From positions 5,501,001-5,565,000 of the forward strand of contig NZ_CP042582.1 of the NCBI RefSeq assembly GCF_008728835.1: DNA of 64,000 bases. The letters are read 5' to 3'. The notes beneath the pieces are model-generated. The model did not search any database, was not told the origin of the DNA, and was given only the letters and a program-made list of their open reading frames with translations. Within the stretch, counting starts at the first letter, position 1. Each line of letters begins with the position of its first letter. Below, one piece after another: positions 7,076-16,338 of the stretch. A program made the translations under genes and the position numbers. This stretch comes from Hypericibacter adhaerens. Lineage in GTDB: Bacteria > Pseudomonadota > Alphaproteobacteria > Dongiales > Dongiaceae.

Positions 7076-8396
7076 AGGGCGAGGAGGGCAAGGGCTTGGC
7101 CTGGGCCGGATAGAGCCGCATCAGCCAGAAGAGCAGCAGCAGGCCCGGCACGGCGAGGAAGGCCGTGGCGATGAAGAAGGGCGCCCAGCCGAGCTGCGCG
7201 GCCAGCCAGCCCGAGCCCGAGGACAGCATGGTGCGGCCCGCCGCCATGAAGGAGGTGAGCAGCGCATATTGCGTGCCGGTGAAGGCGACGTTGCAGAGGG
7301 CCGAGAGATAGGCCACGAAGGCGGCCGAGCCCACGCCGTTGGCGAGGTTGTCGGCGCCGATCGTGACGGTCAGCGCCGTCAGGCTATGGCCCTCGACCGC
7401 GACCCAGGCATAGAGCAGGTTCGTCACCGCCTGCAGCACGCCGCCCAGCACCAGCGCGCGGAAGAGGCCGTAGCGGGCCACCAGCAGGCCGCCGGCCGCC
7501 ACGCCGACCAGCGTCATGATCACGCCAAAGACCTTGGAGATGGCGGCGATCTCGGTCCCGGTGAAGCCCATCTCGGCGTAGAAGGGATTGGCCATGGTGC
7601 CGCCGATGGCATCGCCGAACTTGTAGAGCAGCACGAAGGCGAGCACGACCAGCGCCCCCGGCCGGAACAGGAACTCGGCGAAGGGATCCCAGACCGACTG
7701 CTTGATCTGCTGGAACAGAGGCGCGCGATCGAGCTTGCGCCAGCCCTCGGGCGGCACGGGCTCCGGCGCCAGCAGCACCGCGATCATGCCGATCCCGACC
7801 GCGGCGGCGAGGCCGGCGAAGATGACGGGCCAGCCGATGAAGTCCGAGGCCGCGAGCGCCCCGGCGCCCGCCAGGATCAGCCCCAGCCGGTAGCCCGCCT
7901 GGGTGGCGGCGGCACCGGCGCCCTGCTCCTCCTCGGTGAGGATCTCGATGCGATAGGCATCGATGGCGATGTCCTGCGTCGCCGAGAAGAAGGCGACCAG
8001 CAAGGCCGCCAGCGCCGTCCACCAGGGATCGATCGCGGGATCCGTGGCGCCCATGAAGAGGATGGCGCCGATGAGGCAGGCCTGGGCCAGGAACGCCCAG
8101 CCGCGCCGGCGCCCGAGCCAGCGCGTGAGCAGCGGCAGGCGGAGCTGGTCGACCAGCGGCGCCCAGACGAACTTGAAGCTGTAGGGCACGCCCACCAGCG
8201 CGAACAGGCCGATGGTGGTGAGGTCGACGCCGACCTTCTTGAGCCAGTAGGAGAGGGTCGAGAGGGTCAAGAGCAGCGGCAGGCCGCTGGAGAAACCCAT
8301 CAGCAGGATGACCAGCATGCGCCGGTCGAGATAGACCTTGAGCGTGTCCTGCCAGTTGCGGCGGCCCGGGGCAGGCCGGGCGGTGACGCTGTTCAT
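7074..8396 (-). CDS. ampG: AmpG-like muropeptide permease, MFS family
   Basis: This is a 440-residue inner-membrane transporter with about 12 hydrophobic segments. The first portion (GFSSGLPLLLTLSTLSYWL and VGVPYSFKFVWAPLVDQ) carries the AmpG hallmarks. AmpG imports anhydromuropeptides released during wall turnover, for recycling and, in many species, for beta-lactamase signalling. It lies immediately upstream of the toxin-antitoxin operon on the same strand, and its stop falls inside the palindrome. Family membership is firm; the exact substrate is inferred. Confidence 0.9.
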   Translation of the reverse strand: MNSVTARPAPGRRNWQDTLKVYLDRRMLVILLMGFSSGLPLLLTLSTLSYWLKKVGVDLTTIGLFALVGVPYSFKFVWAPLVDQLRLPLLTRWLGRRRGWAFLAQACLIGAILFMGATDPAIDPWWTALAALLVAFFSATQDIAIDAYRIEILTEEEQGAGAAATQAGYRLGLILAGAGALAASDFIGWPVIFAGLAAAVGIGMIAVLLAPEPVPPEGWRKLDRAPLFQQIKQSVWDPFAEFLFRPGALVVLAFVLLYKFGDAIGGTMANPFYAEMGFTGTEIAAISKVFGVIMTLVGVAAGGLLVARYGLFRALVLGGVLQAVTNLLYAWVAVEGHSLTALTVTIGADNLANGVGSAAFVAYLSALCNVAFTGTQYALLTSFMAAGRTMLSSGSGWLAAQLGWAPFFIATAFLAVPGLLLLFWLMRLYPAQAKPLPSSP

Positions 8397-8482
8397 CGAC
8401 GGGTATTCATCGACTCGGGGCCTCGCGAGATTCCGCGGCCCTTATAACGCAATCGGGCTGCGGCTGTCGCCCGAAGCCGGCG

Positions 8483-10324
8483 TCAGGAGGCCTCCGCCTC
8501 GGCCGCGCGCGAGGCGCGCTTGCGGGCGTTGGGGTCGAGCAGCTTCTTGCGCAGCCGGATCGACTTCGGCGTCACCTCGACCAGCTCGTCCTCCTCGACA
8601 TAGGCGATCGAGGCCTCGAGCGACATCTGGCGCGGCGGGGTCAGGCGGATCGCCTCGTCCTTCGAGGTGGTGCGGATGTTGGTGAGCTGCTTGGTCTTGA
8701 GCGGGTTGACCTCGAGATCGTTGCCGCGGCTGTGCTCGCCGATGATCATGCCCTCATAGACGGCCTCGCCCGGATTGATGAAGAGGGGGCCCCGCTCCTC
8801 GAGATACCAGAGCGCATAGGCGACCGCGGTGCCGGCGCCGGTCGAGATCAGCACGCCGTTGCGCCGCCCCTCGATCGGGCCCTTATGCGGCGCATAGCCG
8901 TGGAAGAGGCGGCTCATGATGCCGGTGCCGCGCGTGTCGGTCAGGAACTCGCCGTGATAGCCGATGAGGCCGCGCGAGGGGACCAGGAAGTTGACGCGGG
9001 TCTTGGCGCCGCCCGAGGGGCGCATGTCGGTCATCTCGCCGCGCCGCTGGCCCAGCTTCTCCACCACCACGCCGACATAATCCTCGTCGACATCGACCAC
9101 GACCTCCTCGATCGGCTCGAGGCGCTGGCCGGTGGCCGGGTCGTTGCGGTAGATCACGCGCGGCCGGCTGATCGACATCTCGTAGCCTTCGCGGCGCATG
9201 GTCTCGATCAGCACGCCGAGCTGGAGCTCGCCGCGGCCCGACACCTCGAAGGCGTCCTTGTCCGCGGATTCGCGCACCGTGATGGCGACATTGCCCTCGG
9301 CCTCGCGCAGCAGGCGGGCGCGCAGCATGCGGCTCGTGACCTTGTCGCCCTCGCGCCCCGCCAGCGGCGAATCGTTGATGGTGAAGGTCATCGACAGCGT
9401 CGGCGGGTCGATCGCCTGGGCCGCGATCGGCGTCTCCACGGCGGGGTCGCAGATGGTGTCGGCCACCGTCGTCTCGGTCAGGCCGGCGATGGCGACGATG
9501 TCGCCCGCCTCGACCTCCTCGACCGGCACCCGCTCGATGCCGCGGAAGGCGAGGAGCTTGGTCAAGCGGCCCTGCTCGATCGCCGTGCCGTCGGGCCGGA
9601 GGCTCTTCACCGTCATGTTGGCGCGGGCGCGGCCCGAATGGATGCGGCCCGTCAGCACGCGGCCCAGATAGGAATCGTACTCGAGCGTCGTCACCAGCAT
9701 GGCGAAGGGCGCCTCGGCATCGGCTTCGGGCGCGGGCACATGGCGCACGATCAGGTCGAAGAGCGGCGCCATGTCCTTGTGCTCGCCCTCGAGCTCGGTC
9801 GAGGCCCAGCCCTGCTTGGCCGAGGCAAACAGGGTCGGGAAATCGAGCTGCTCGTCATTGGCGTCCAAAGCCGCGAACAGGTCGAACACCTCGTCATGGA
9901 CCTGGTGCGCGCGCGCGTCGGGCCGGTCGGCCTTGTTGATGACCACGATCGGCCGCAGGCCCTTGGCCAGCGCCTTGGTGGTGACGAACTTGGTCTGCGG
10001 CATCGGCCCTTCGGCCGCGTCCACCAGCACCACCACGCCATCGACCATCGAGAGGATGCGCTCGACCTCGCCGCCGAAATCGGCATGGCCCGGCGTGTCG
10101 ACGATGTTGATCTGGGTGCCCTTCCAGGTGACCGAGGTGCATTTCGCCAGGATGGTGATGCCGCGCTCGCGCTCGAGGTCGTTCGAATCCATCACCCGTT
10201 CCGCCACCTGCTGGTTGGCTCGGAAGGTGCCGGACTGGCGCAGGAGCTGGTCGACCATCGTCGTCTTGCCATGGTCGACATGGGCGATGATGGCGATGTT
10301 GCGCAGATGATTGTGGTCGGTCAT
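8483..10324 (-). CDS. typA: Ribosome-associated GTPase TypA/BipA
   Basis: At 613 residues this is the standard length for TypA/BipA. The GTPase domain shows AHVDHGKTT (P loop), [19 protein letters not shown] and [11 protein letters not shown]-like domains and the BipA-specific C-terminal part follow ([31 protein letters not shown]). The protein binds the 70S ribosome and aids assembly and stress adaptation. It is followed by AmpG on the same strand, 86 bases away, and preceded by adenosine kinase. Confidence 0.96.
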   Translation of the reverse strand: MTDHNHLRNIAIIAHVDHGKTTMVDQLLRQSGTFRANQQVAERVMDSNDLERERGITILAKCTSVTWKGTQINIVDTPGHADFGGEVERILSMVDGVVVLVDAAEGPMPQTKFVTTKALAKGLRPIVVINKADRPDARAHQVHDEVFDLFAALDANDEQLDFPTLFASAKQGWASTELEGEHKDMAPLFDLIVRHVPAPEADAEAPFAMLVTTLEYDSYLGRVLTGRIHSGRARANMTVKSLRPDGTAIEQGRLTKLLAFRGIERVPVEEVEAGDIVAIAGLTETTVADTICDPAVETPIAAQAIDPPTLSMTFTINDSPLAGREGDKVTSRMLRARLLREAEGNVAITVRESADKDAFEVSGRGELQLGVLIETMRREGYEMSISRPRVIYRNDPATGQRLEPIEEVVVDVDEDYVGVVVEKLGQRRGEMTDMRPSGGAKTRVNFLVPSRGLIGYHGEFLTDTRGTGIMSRLFHGYAPHKGPIEGRRNGVLISTGAGTAVAYALWYLEERGPLFINPGEAVYEGMIIGEHSRGNDLEVNPLKTKQLTNIRTTSKDEAIRLTPPRQMSLEASIAYVEEDELVEVTPKSIRLRKKLLDPNARKRASRAAEAEAS

Positions 10325-10353
10325 GGAATCGAGCCCTGGTTCAACACATCGGA

Positions 10354-11358
10354 TCAGACGAAATCGGACAACACCTGTTCGGCGAGCGGCACTTCCGGCC
10401 GCGCGCCCAGATGCTGGATCACCTCGGCGGCGGCCAGGCTGGCGATCCGGCCGCAGGAGGCGAGGCTGCGGCCCGTCACCAGGCCGTAGAGGAAGCCCGC
10501 CGCATACTGGTCGCCGGCCCCCGTGCTATCCACCACGCGCGTGACGGGCGCGGGGTCGACCACATGAATTTCACGCCCCGACAGCACCACCGATCCCTTC
10601 TCGCTGCGCGTCAGCGCCGCGATCCGGGTCTTGCCGCGCGTCACCTGGAGCGCCTGGTCGAAATCCTCCGCCTCCCACAGCGAGCAGATCTCGAGCTCGT
10701 TGGCGAAGAGGATGTCGACATGGTTCGACACCAGCTGCTGGAACTCGGCGCGGTGGCGGTCGACGCAGAAGGCGTCGGAAAGGCTCAAGGCCACCAGCCG
10801 GCCCGCGCGATGCGCCGCCTCGGCCGCCTTGAGGAAGGCGAGCTTGGCGTGCGGCGGATCCCACAGATAGCCTTCCAGATAGGTGATCTTGGCCCGCGCC
10901 ACCAGAGCCTCGTCGATATCGTCTTCGGTCAGGTCGAGGCAGGCGCCGAGGAAGGTCGCCATGGTGCGCTGGCCGTCGGGTGTCACGAAGACGAGGCAGC
11001 GCGCGGTCGGCGCCCCTTCGGTCGCGGGGAAGGTGTCGAACAGGATGCCGAGCGACTTGATGTCGTGGCGGAAGATGCCGCCGAACTGGTCGTTGGAGAC
11101 CTTGCCGATGAAGGCGGCGCGCGCGCCCAGCGAGGCGAGGCCGGCGATGGTGTTGGCGGCCGAGCCGCCCGACGCCTCCATGGCGGGACCGGCCGCGCGA
11201 TAGAGCTGGTCGGCGCGCTCGGCATCGATCAGCGACATGCTGCCCTTGGGCAGGTCGGCCCGGTCGAGGAAACGCTCGTCGGCATGGCTCAGCACATCGA
11301 CGATCGCGTTGCCGATGCCGAGCACGTCGATGTCGGCGGGAGCCGGGTTGTTGGCCAT
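10354..11358 (-). CDS. Adenosine kinase-like PfkB sugar kinase
   Basis: This 334-residue PfkB/ribokinase-fold enzyme is of the alphaproteobacterial adenosine-kinase type. The N-terminal GNAIVDVL and SGGSAANTIAGLASLG motifs bind the nucleoside, and DSTGAGDQYAAGFLYGL carries the anion hole and catalytic aspartate. The expected reaction is adenosine + ATP to AMP + ADP, salvaging adenosine released from the S-adenosyl-homocysteine cycle. A sigma70-type promoter and a long hairpin leader lie upstream, which suggests post-transcriptional control. The sugar substrate is inferred from the subfamily. Confidence 0.9.
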   Translation of the reverse strand: MANNPAPADIDVLGIGNAIVDVLSHADERFLDRADLPKGSMSLIDAERADQLYRAAGPAMEASGGSAANTIAGLASLGARAAFIGKVSNDQFGGIFRHDIKSLGILFDTFPATEGAPTARCLVFVTPDGQRTMATFLGACLDLTEDDIDEALVARAKITYLEGYLWDPPHAKLAFLKAAEAAHRAGRLVALSLSDAFCVDRHRAEFQQLVSNHVDILFANELEICSLWEAEDFDQALQVTRGKTRIAALTRSEKGSVVLSGREIHVVDPAPVTRVVDSTGAGDQYAAGFLYGLVTGRSLASCGRIASLAAAEVIQHLGARPEVPLAEQVLSDFV

Positions 11359-11450
11359 GGCGTCGCTCTCGATCCTGGAAGCCGCGTCAGGGGCTCCCTC
11401 TCCTGCTGCAGCACCGAACCCCTGGGGCAGGGGGCGGGCGGCGGGATGGC

Positions 11451-11517
11451 GCTTTTTCGGAAAAGCAGGCGCCGCCCAAAGGGCCTGAAGTCATGTTCAG
11501 GCCGTTCCGGGCGGCGC
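11451..11517 (-). ncRNA. Structured 5' leader of the adenosine kinase gene
   Basis: On the minus strand the transcript is predicted to begin at a compound hairpin. Its outer arms of nine bases (11517-11509 with 11477-11469) enclose inner arms of eight bases (11503-11496 with 11489-11482) and a six-base loop. A second hairpin, GCTTTT-N4-AAAAGC, follows (11466-11451). The kinase start is ~90 bases further on. No known riboswitch class is recognised. The gene-free stretch 11359-11767 otherwise holds only the promoter below and the cysZ upstream region. Confidence 0.45.
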
Positions 11518-11523
11518 GGGCGG

Positions 11524-11551
11524 AGTATAGCCAGCGGCCGCCCGATCTCAA
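11524..11551 (-). promoter_or_regulatory. Sigma70-type promoter of the adenosine kinase gene
   Basis: On the minus strand TTGAGA (11551-11546), a 16-base spacer and TATACT (11529-11524) are both near consensus. The expected start point, about 11517, is the base of the leader hairpin. Confidence 0.55.
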
Positions 11552-11767
11552 GCTTGCTGCCGCCGGCCAGCGCTTCCGCCGCAGGGGGATGGACCTTTGA
11601 AAAGACCGGTTTTTCCGGTGCTTCCAAGGCCGTCACCCCTGGCAAGGCGGGCCTTTCATTCCCAATTCCAGGGCCAAGCCGGATTGATCGCCCCGCCCGG
11701 GCCGGCTAAATCCTTGGCAATCATCGCCTTTCACGGTCATTCCCGCAGCCCCCGAGGCCCCTCCCCC

Positions 11768-12451
11768 ATGTTCAGCGCCCTTGCCGCCGCCTTCGGCGAC
11801 CTTGGCAACCCTCGCATCCGGGGGGTGCTCTGGAAGAGCCTGGCCCTGGCCCTGGCGGTGCTGGTGCTGCTGGCGGTCGGCCTCTGGTTCCTGACGGCCT
11901 GGCTCGCGCATTTCGATATCGGCTGGCTCGACAAGGTGATCGAGTTCGCCGCCGGTTTCGGCGTGGTGATTCTCGCCTGGTTCCTCTTCCCGGCCGCCGT
12001 CACCAGCACGCTCGGCATCTTCCTCGACGAAGTCAGCGAAGCCGTGGAGCAGCGGCACTACCCGATGCTGGGGCCGGCACGTCCGCAATCCTGGGGCGAG
12101 ATCATCCGCCAGACCCTGGCCTTCGCGGGCGTGGCCCTGGGGCTCAACCTGCTGCTGCTGCCGATCTACCTGCTGCTGCTCTGGTTCCCGCCGGCCTATG
12201 CCGCGGTCTTCTACGGGGTGAACGGCTATCTGCTGGGACGCGAGTATTTCGAGCAGGTGGCCATGCGCCGGATGGACCCGGATTCCGCGCGCCGCCTGCG
12301 CCAGGCGCATCAGGGACGGATCATGCTGGCCGGCGCCGCGATCGCCTTCCTGCTGACGGTTCCCATTCTCAACCTGATTGCGCCGGTGCTCGCGACCGCC
12401 TTCATGGTTCATCTCACCGTGACGCTGCTGGGCGACGGCCGGCGTCGATAG
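11768..12451 (+). CDS. CysZ/EI24-like multi-spanning membrane protein
   Basis: The 227-residue product (ATG at 11768; in-frame upstream codons have no ribosome site) has about four to six long hydrophobic segments. The pattern of the EI24/CysZ family is present, including the internal GYLLGREYFEQVAMRRM stretch, which resembles the conserved yLxxrEffexvaxRhl motif. Family members such as CysZ conduct sulfate, but a sulfate role is not shown here because no cysteine genes are nearby. The bases before it (11552-11767) contain nothing else I can support. Confidence 0.8.
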   Translation: MFSALAAAFGDLGNPRIRGVLWKSLALALAVLVLLAVGLWFLTAWLAHFDIGWLDKVIEFAAGFGVVILAWFLFPAAVTSTLGIFLDEVSEAVEQRHYPMLGPARPQSWGEIIRQTLAFAGVALGLNLLLLPIYLLLLWFPPAYAAVFYGVNGYLLGREYFEQVAMRRMDPDSARRLRQAHQGRIMLAGAAIAFLLTVPILNLIAPVLATAFMVHLTVTLLGDGRRR

Positions 12452-12686
12452 CACCGTTCCGTGACGAACGATCGCCCCCTCGCGGAATCCGAATGGCTGT
12501 GCCTCAAAAAAATCTTAGGAAAGTTTTCCGAAAATGCGGCAAAACCCGGTGACGAATCAGTAACGATTGTGTCATAGCCTTTCAGCGCGACGAGATCGGC
12601 GCGACGCCCGGGTGGGCGGTCACGCGCCGGACAATCGGATGGGCATCTCGCCGCGCAGGGCGCCGGTCGCACCGGCGGTGATTTTT

Positions 12687-13157
12687 ATGTTGGCTATCAA
12701 TAGGTTGTCGGGGATGGTCGCGACCGGGCTGATGGCCCTGGCGTTGGCCGCCTGCGCTGCCCGGACCCTGCCGCCGAGCGCCTCGGCCACGCCCGCCGCG
12801 ACACCGGCACCCGCCGCCGCTGACGCTTCCAGCCCGGCACCGGCCGTCCAGCAGGCCACCGCGACGACGCCCGCCGCGACCGAAAGCAGCGATGCGAAGG
12901 ATCTCGTCGGGCTCGGCCCGGACGAGCTGCAGCACCTCTTCGGCCATCCCCAGCTCGTGCGCAACGAGACCGGCGCCGAGGTCTGGCAGTATCGCGCGCA
13001 GGCTTGCGTGCTCGATCTCTATCTCTACCCGCAGGAATCCGAAGGCACGCCGCTGCGCGTGACCTATCTCGAGGCGCGCGACCGCTCGGCGGCGAGCCTC
13101 GCCACGGCCCCCTGCGTCTCGGCGCTCATGACCGAGAAGCGCATCAGCTCGCTCTAG
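12687..13157 (+). CDS. Small lipoprotein, function unknown
   Basis: The 156-residue product starts at the ATG at 12687, giving a short positive n-region, a hydrophobic core and a lipobox ending ALAAC (about residue 23). An Ala/Pro/Thr-rich linker follows, then a compact ~75-residue domain: VGLGPDELQHLFGHPQLVRNE, VWQYRA, CVLDLYLYP. That domain resembles SmpA/OmlA-like outer-membrane lipoprotein folds, where a similar LGxxxxxVxxxLGxP element occurs; this is an impression. It converges on nth, overlapping its end by 14 bases. The 235 bases before it hold no gene. Confidence 0.75.
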   Translation: MLAINRLSGMVATGLMALALAACAARTLPPSASATPAATPAPAAADASSPAPAVQQATATTPAATESSDAKDLVGLGPDELQHLFGHPQLVRNETGAEVWQYRAQACVLDLYLYPQESEGTPLRVTYLEARDRSAASLATAPCVSALMTEKRISSL

Positions 13158-13908
13158 CCGCCCGCTTCCTCCCCGCTTTCGCCTTGCCCCGCCCGGTCTT
13201 CGCCGGGCCTTTCGCCTTTGCCGGTTTCTCTTTTTTCTTCAAAGCCTTGAGCGGGGTCGGCGCGGCCGGTCCGGTGGCCAGCAGCTTGCCTTTGAACTGG
13301 CAGAGATCCTCGATCAGGCAGCGCGGGCAGTCGGGCTTCAGCGCCTTGCAGACATAGCGTCCATGCAGGATCAGCCAGTGATGGGCATGGAGCTTGTAGG
13401 CTTCGGGGACGACCTTCTCGAGCCGGTCCTCGACCTCGCGCGGCGTCTTGCCGGGGGCTAGGCCGGTGCGGTTGCCGACGCGGAAGATATGGGTATCGAC
13501 CGCGATGGTCGGCTCGGCGAAGGCGATGTTGAGCACCACATTGGCGGTCTTGCGGCCGACGCCGGGCAGCGTCTCCAGCACCGCGCGGTCGCGCGGCACC
13601 TGGCCGCCATGCTGCTCCACCAGGATCTGCGAGAGCCGGATGACGTTCCTGGCCTTGGTGTTGAAGAGGCCGATGGTGCGGATATAGGCGCGCAGGCGCT
13701 CCTCGCCCAAGGCCAGCATCTGGGCCGGCGTCTGCACGATCTTGAACAGGGGCTCGGTCGCCTTGTTGACGCTGACATCGGTCGCCTGGGCCGAGAGCAC
13801 CACCGCGACCAGCAGGGTATAGGGATTGATGTAATCGAGCTCGCCGCGCGGGTCCGGGTTCTGCGCCTGGAACCGGCGGAACATCTCCTCGATCTGGGCG
13901 GGCTTCAT
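13144..13908 (-). CDS. nth: Endonuclease III, DNA glycosylase/AP lyase
   Basis: This 254-residue HhH-GPD glycosylase removes oxidised pyrimidines and nicks the abasic site. The helix-hairpin-helix LPGVGRKTANVV includes the catalytic lysine, and the aspartate lies in VDTHIFRVGNR. The 4Fe-4S cluster ligands appear as C-X6-C-X2-C-X5-C near residues 190-210. The C-terminus carries about 40 extra residues rich in Lys/Ala/Pro, beyond the usual ~211. The tail may aid DNA binding (inference). Confidence 0.95.
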   Translation of the reverse strand: MKPAQIEEMFRRFQAQNPDPRGELDYINPYTLLVAVVLSAQATDVSVNKATEPLFKIVQTPAQMLALGEERLRAYIRTIGLFNTKARNVIRLSQILVEQHGGQVPRDRAVLETLPGVGRKTANVVLNIAFAEPTIAVDTHIFRVGNRTGLAPGKTPREVEDRLEKVVPEAYKLHAHHWLILHGRYVCKALKPDCPRCLIEDLCQFKGKLLATGPAAPTPLKALKKKEKPAKAKGPAKTGRGKAKAGRKRAARAS

Positions 13909-14048
13909 GGGCTGGCCTTCGGATTCCCCTGGCGGCGCCCGCCTTCTATAGCAGGCGCGCCCCGGCCGGCGGAATGGGGCGGGACGGCCCCAACAGGCGA
14001 CAATTGCTTCACTTTATCTGCCGGCCCCCCGGGCTCTATAGTGGGCCC

Positions 14049-14585
14049 ATGAGCCCAGAGCGAGATACCTCCCGGCCCTTCGACGGTGCGGAAGCGGCGG
14101 CCGAGAACGATGCGGCCGCTTCGGAGGAGACCGTGCTGCTGGACGCGGTGCTGACGCCCTATCGCAGCCTGCCGCCGGCCGGTTTCGCCATCCTGATGAC
14201 GGCGATCGGCGCCGTGGGCTTCTTCGCCGGCATCGCCTTCCTCACCATCGGCGCCTGGCCCATCACCGGCTTCGGCGTGGTCGAGATCGGGCTCTTCTAT
14301 CTTCTCTTCCGCCTCAACTACCGCAGCGCGCGGATGTTCGAGCGCATCCGCCTGACGCCGAGCCTGCTCACGGTCGAGCGCCACGACCTCAAGGGCCGGG
14401 TGCAGCGCTGGAGCTTCCAGCCCTACTGGCTCAAGGTCCAGCTCGACGAGCCGATCGAATCCGACACGCCGTTGCTGTTGCGCTCGCATGGCAATGCGCT
14501 CGCCATCGGCCGCTTCCTGTCGCCGGCCGAGCGGCTCGATTTCGCCAACGCGCTGAAGGCGGCCCTCGTCTCCGCGCGCCGCTGA
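14049..14585 (+). CDS. DUF2244 membrane protein
   Basis: The 178-residue protein from the ATG at 14049 has a charged Ala/Glu-rich N-terminal stretch and two adjacent transmembrane segments (about residues 45-90). A cytoplasmic domain follows with LTVERHDLKGRVQRWSFQPYW and RFLSPAERLDFANALKAAL. This matches the DUF2244 family common in Alphaproteobacteria, whose function is unknown. It diverges from nth across ~140 bases. Confidence 0.85.
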   Translation: MSPERDTSRPFDGAEAAAENDAAASEETVLLDAVLTPYRSLPPAGFAILMTAIGAVGFFAGIAFLTIGAWPITGFGVVEIGLFYLLFRLNYRSARMFERIRLTPSLLTVERHDLKGRVQRWSFQPYWLKVQLDEPIESDTPLLLRSHGNALAIGRFLSPAERLDFANALKAALVSARR

Positions 14586-14591
14586 CCCGTT

Positions 14592-15377
14592 TCAACCCTG
14601 CGCGGCGTAGCCGCCATCGACCGTGATGGCGGCGCCGGTGACGAAGTCCGAGGCCGGCGCCGACAGGAACACCGCCACGCCCGCCATATCGTCCGGCGAC
14701 CCCCAGCGTCCCGCTGGCGTGCGAGCTTCGATGCGCTCATGGAAACCCGGCATCTGGCGGCGGGTCTGGCGCGTCAGGTCGGTGTCGATCCAGCCCGGCA
14801 GCACGGCGTTCACCTGGATCTTGTCCTTGGCCCAGGCGGTGGCGAGCGCCTTGGTCATCTGCACGATGCCGCCCTTGCTCGCGGCATAGGGCACGGCGAA
14901 GGCCGCGCCGAAGATCGACATCATCGAGCCGATATTGACGATCTTGCCGCCGCCGGCCCGGCAGAGCGCCGGATGGGCCGCCTGGCTGCAGAGGAAGGCG
15001 CCGGTCAGGTTGATGTCGAGCACCCGGTGCCATTCCTCGGGCGTGTAGCTCTCGGGAGCCTTTCGGATATTGATGCCGGCATTGTTGATCAGGATGTCGA
15101 GCCGGCCGAAACGCTCGACCGTGCGCTCGACGAGGCCGCGGCAGGAGGCGGCGTCGGTGACATCGACCGCGACGAAGCCGCTGCGGGCGCCCGACGCGGC
15201 CAGCGCCATCACCGCCCCTTCGCCCTTGGCCGCGTCGCGGGCGGCGATGACGACCGTGGCGCCCGCATCGGCCAAGCCCTTGGCCATGCCGAGCCCGATG
15301 CCGCCATTGCCGCCGGTGACGATCGCGACCTTGCCGGTCAGGTCGAACAGGCCGTTCCTCGGCGATGGCATGGTCAC
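14592..15377 (-). CDS. Short-chain dehydrogenase/reductase
   Basis: A classical SDR of ~261 residues. It has TGGNGGIG (cofactor loop), NNAGI, a serine around IGSMMS, and the catalytic YAASKGG. The overall pattern (GLFDLTGKVAIVTGG start, GWIDTDLTR, VDGGYAAQG end) resembles the 2-deoxy-gluconate/glucose dehydrogenase-like subgroup, but the substrate cannot be told. The start is GTG at 15377, overlapping the dapB stop as GTGA, or ATG at 15371. Tight coupling to dapB suggests one transcript. Confidence 0.9.
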   Translation of the reverse strand: MTMPSPRNGLFDLTGKVAIVTGGNGGIGLGMAKGLADAGATVVIAARDAAKGEGAVMALAASGARSGFVAVDVTDAASCRGLVERTVERFGRLDILINNAGINIRKAPESYTPEEWHRVLDINLTGAFLCSQAAHPALCRAGGGKIVNIGSMMSIFGAAFAVPYAASKGGIVQMTKALATAWAKDKIQVNAVLPGWIDTDLTRQTRRQMPGFHERIEARTPAGRWGSPDDMAGVAVFLSAPASDFVTGAAITVDGGYAAQG

Positions 15378-16177
15378 AGCCCCAGCACGTCCTTCATCCC
15401 GTAGAGCCCGGGCGGCTGGCCTTGCGCCCAGAGGGCGGCCTTGACGGCGCCGCGGGCGAAGATCGCGCGCGAGGTGGCGATATGGCCGAGCTCGATGCGC
15501 TCGCCTTCGGCCGCGAAGATGACGCGATGCTCGCCCACCACGTCGCCGCCCCGCAGCGTGGCGAAGCCGATGTCGCCCCGCCGCCGCTCGCCGGTGATGC
15601 CGTCGCGCACGCGTTGCGACACCGCCTCGAGCTTGACGCCGCGGCCCTTGGCGGCGGCGCGGCCCAGGCCCAGCGCGGTGCCGGAGGGCGCATCGACCTT
15701 GTGGCGGTGATGCATCTCGAGGATCTCGATGTCCCAGTCGGCGTCGAGCGCCTTGGCCATCTGCTCGACCAGCAGCATCGCGAGATTGACGCCGAGGCTC
15801 ATGTTGGGTGCCAGCACGATCGCCGCCTTCGCCGCCGCCGCCTCGATGGTCGCGCGCTCGGGCGCCTCGAGCCCGGTGGTGCCGATGATATGGGCATGGC
15901 CATGCTTGGCGGCCAAGGCGGCATGGGTCGCGGTCGCCGAGGGCGCGGTGAAATCGAGCACCGCATCGCAGGCCGCGAAGAGGGCATCGCTGTCGGCGGT
16001 GAGGCCGACGCCGACGGGATCGAGGCCGGCGAGCTTGCCCAGATCCTGGCCCAGCGCCGGATTGCCCGGCCGCTCCGTGCCGCCCGCGATGACGCAGCCG
16101 GGCGTGGCCGCGATGGTCGCCAGCAGCATGCGCCCCATCCGCCCCGCCGCCCCCACGACGCCGATCCTGGTAGCCAT
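15374..16177 (-). CDS. dapB: 4-hydroxy-tetrahydrodipicolinate reductase
   Basis: This 267-residue enzyme reduces hydroxy-tetrahydrodipicolinate with NAD(P)H in the lysine/diaminopimelate pathway. VVGAAGRMGR is the cofactor loop and EMHHRHKVDAPSGTAL carries the catalytic His/Lys motif. The ATG at 16177 is chosen because AGGGGA precedes it at five bases and because it gives the standard N-terminus; a longer version to 16228 is not supported. It is followed by the coupled SDR. Confidence 0.96.
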   Translation of the reverse strand: MATRIGVVGAAGRMGRMLLATIAATPGCVIAGGTERPGNPALGQDLGKLAGLDPVGVGLTADSDALFAACDAVLDFTAPSATATHAALAAKHGHAHIIGTTGLEAPERATIEAAAAKAAIVLAPNMSLGVNLAMLLVEQMAKALDADWDIEILEMHHRHKVDAPSGTALGLGRAAAKGRGVKLEAVSQRVRDGITGERRRGDIGFATLRGGDVVGEHRVIFAAEGERIELGHIATSRAIFARGAVKAALWAQGQPPGLYGMKDVLGL

Positions 16178-16338
16178 GGCTTCCCCTGCCTCCGCCCTCA
16201 TGACGGTTCGATGATGTTGGGCGGGCATTTAGCCGGGGGATGGGCGACGGCGCAAGGCGGGAAGCTGCGTTTGAAGCACCATCTGGTATTATCTATCCGG
16301 ATTTCTACAACCGAGGAAATTGAGCCGCAGCGTTGTGC

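Noticed and set aside
8732-10489. 585-codon plus-strand frame opposite typA
   Set aside because: It is rich in His/Arg/Asp as expected of antisense translation; the real gene on the minus strand is complete TypA.
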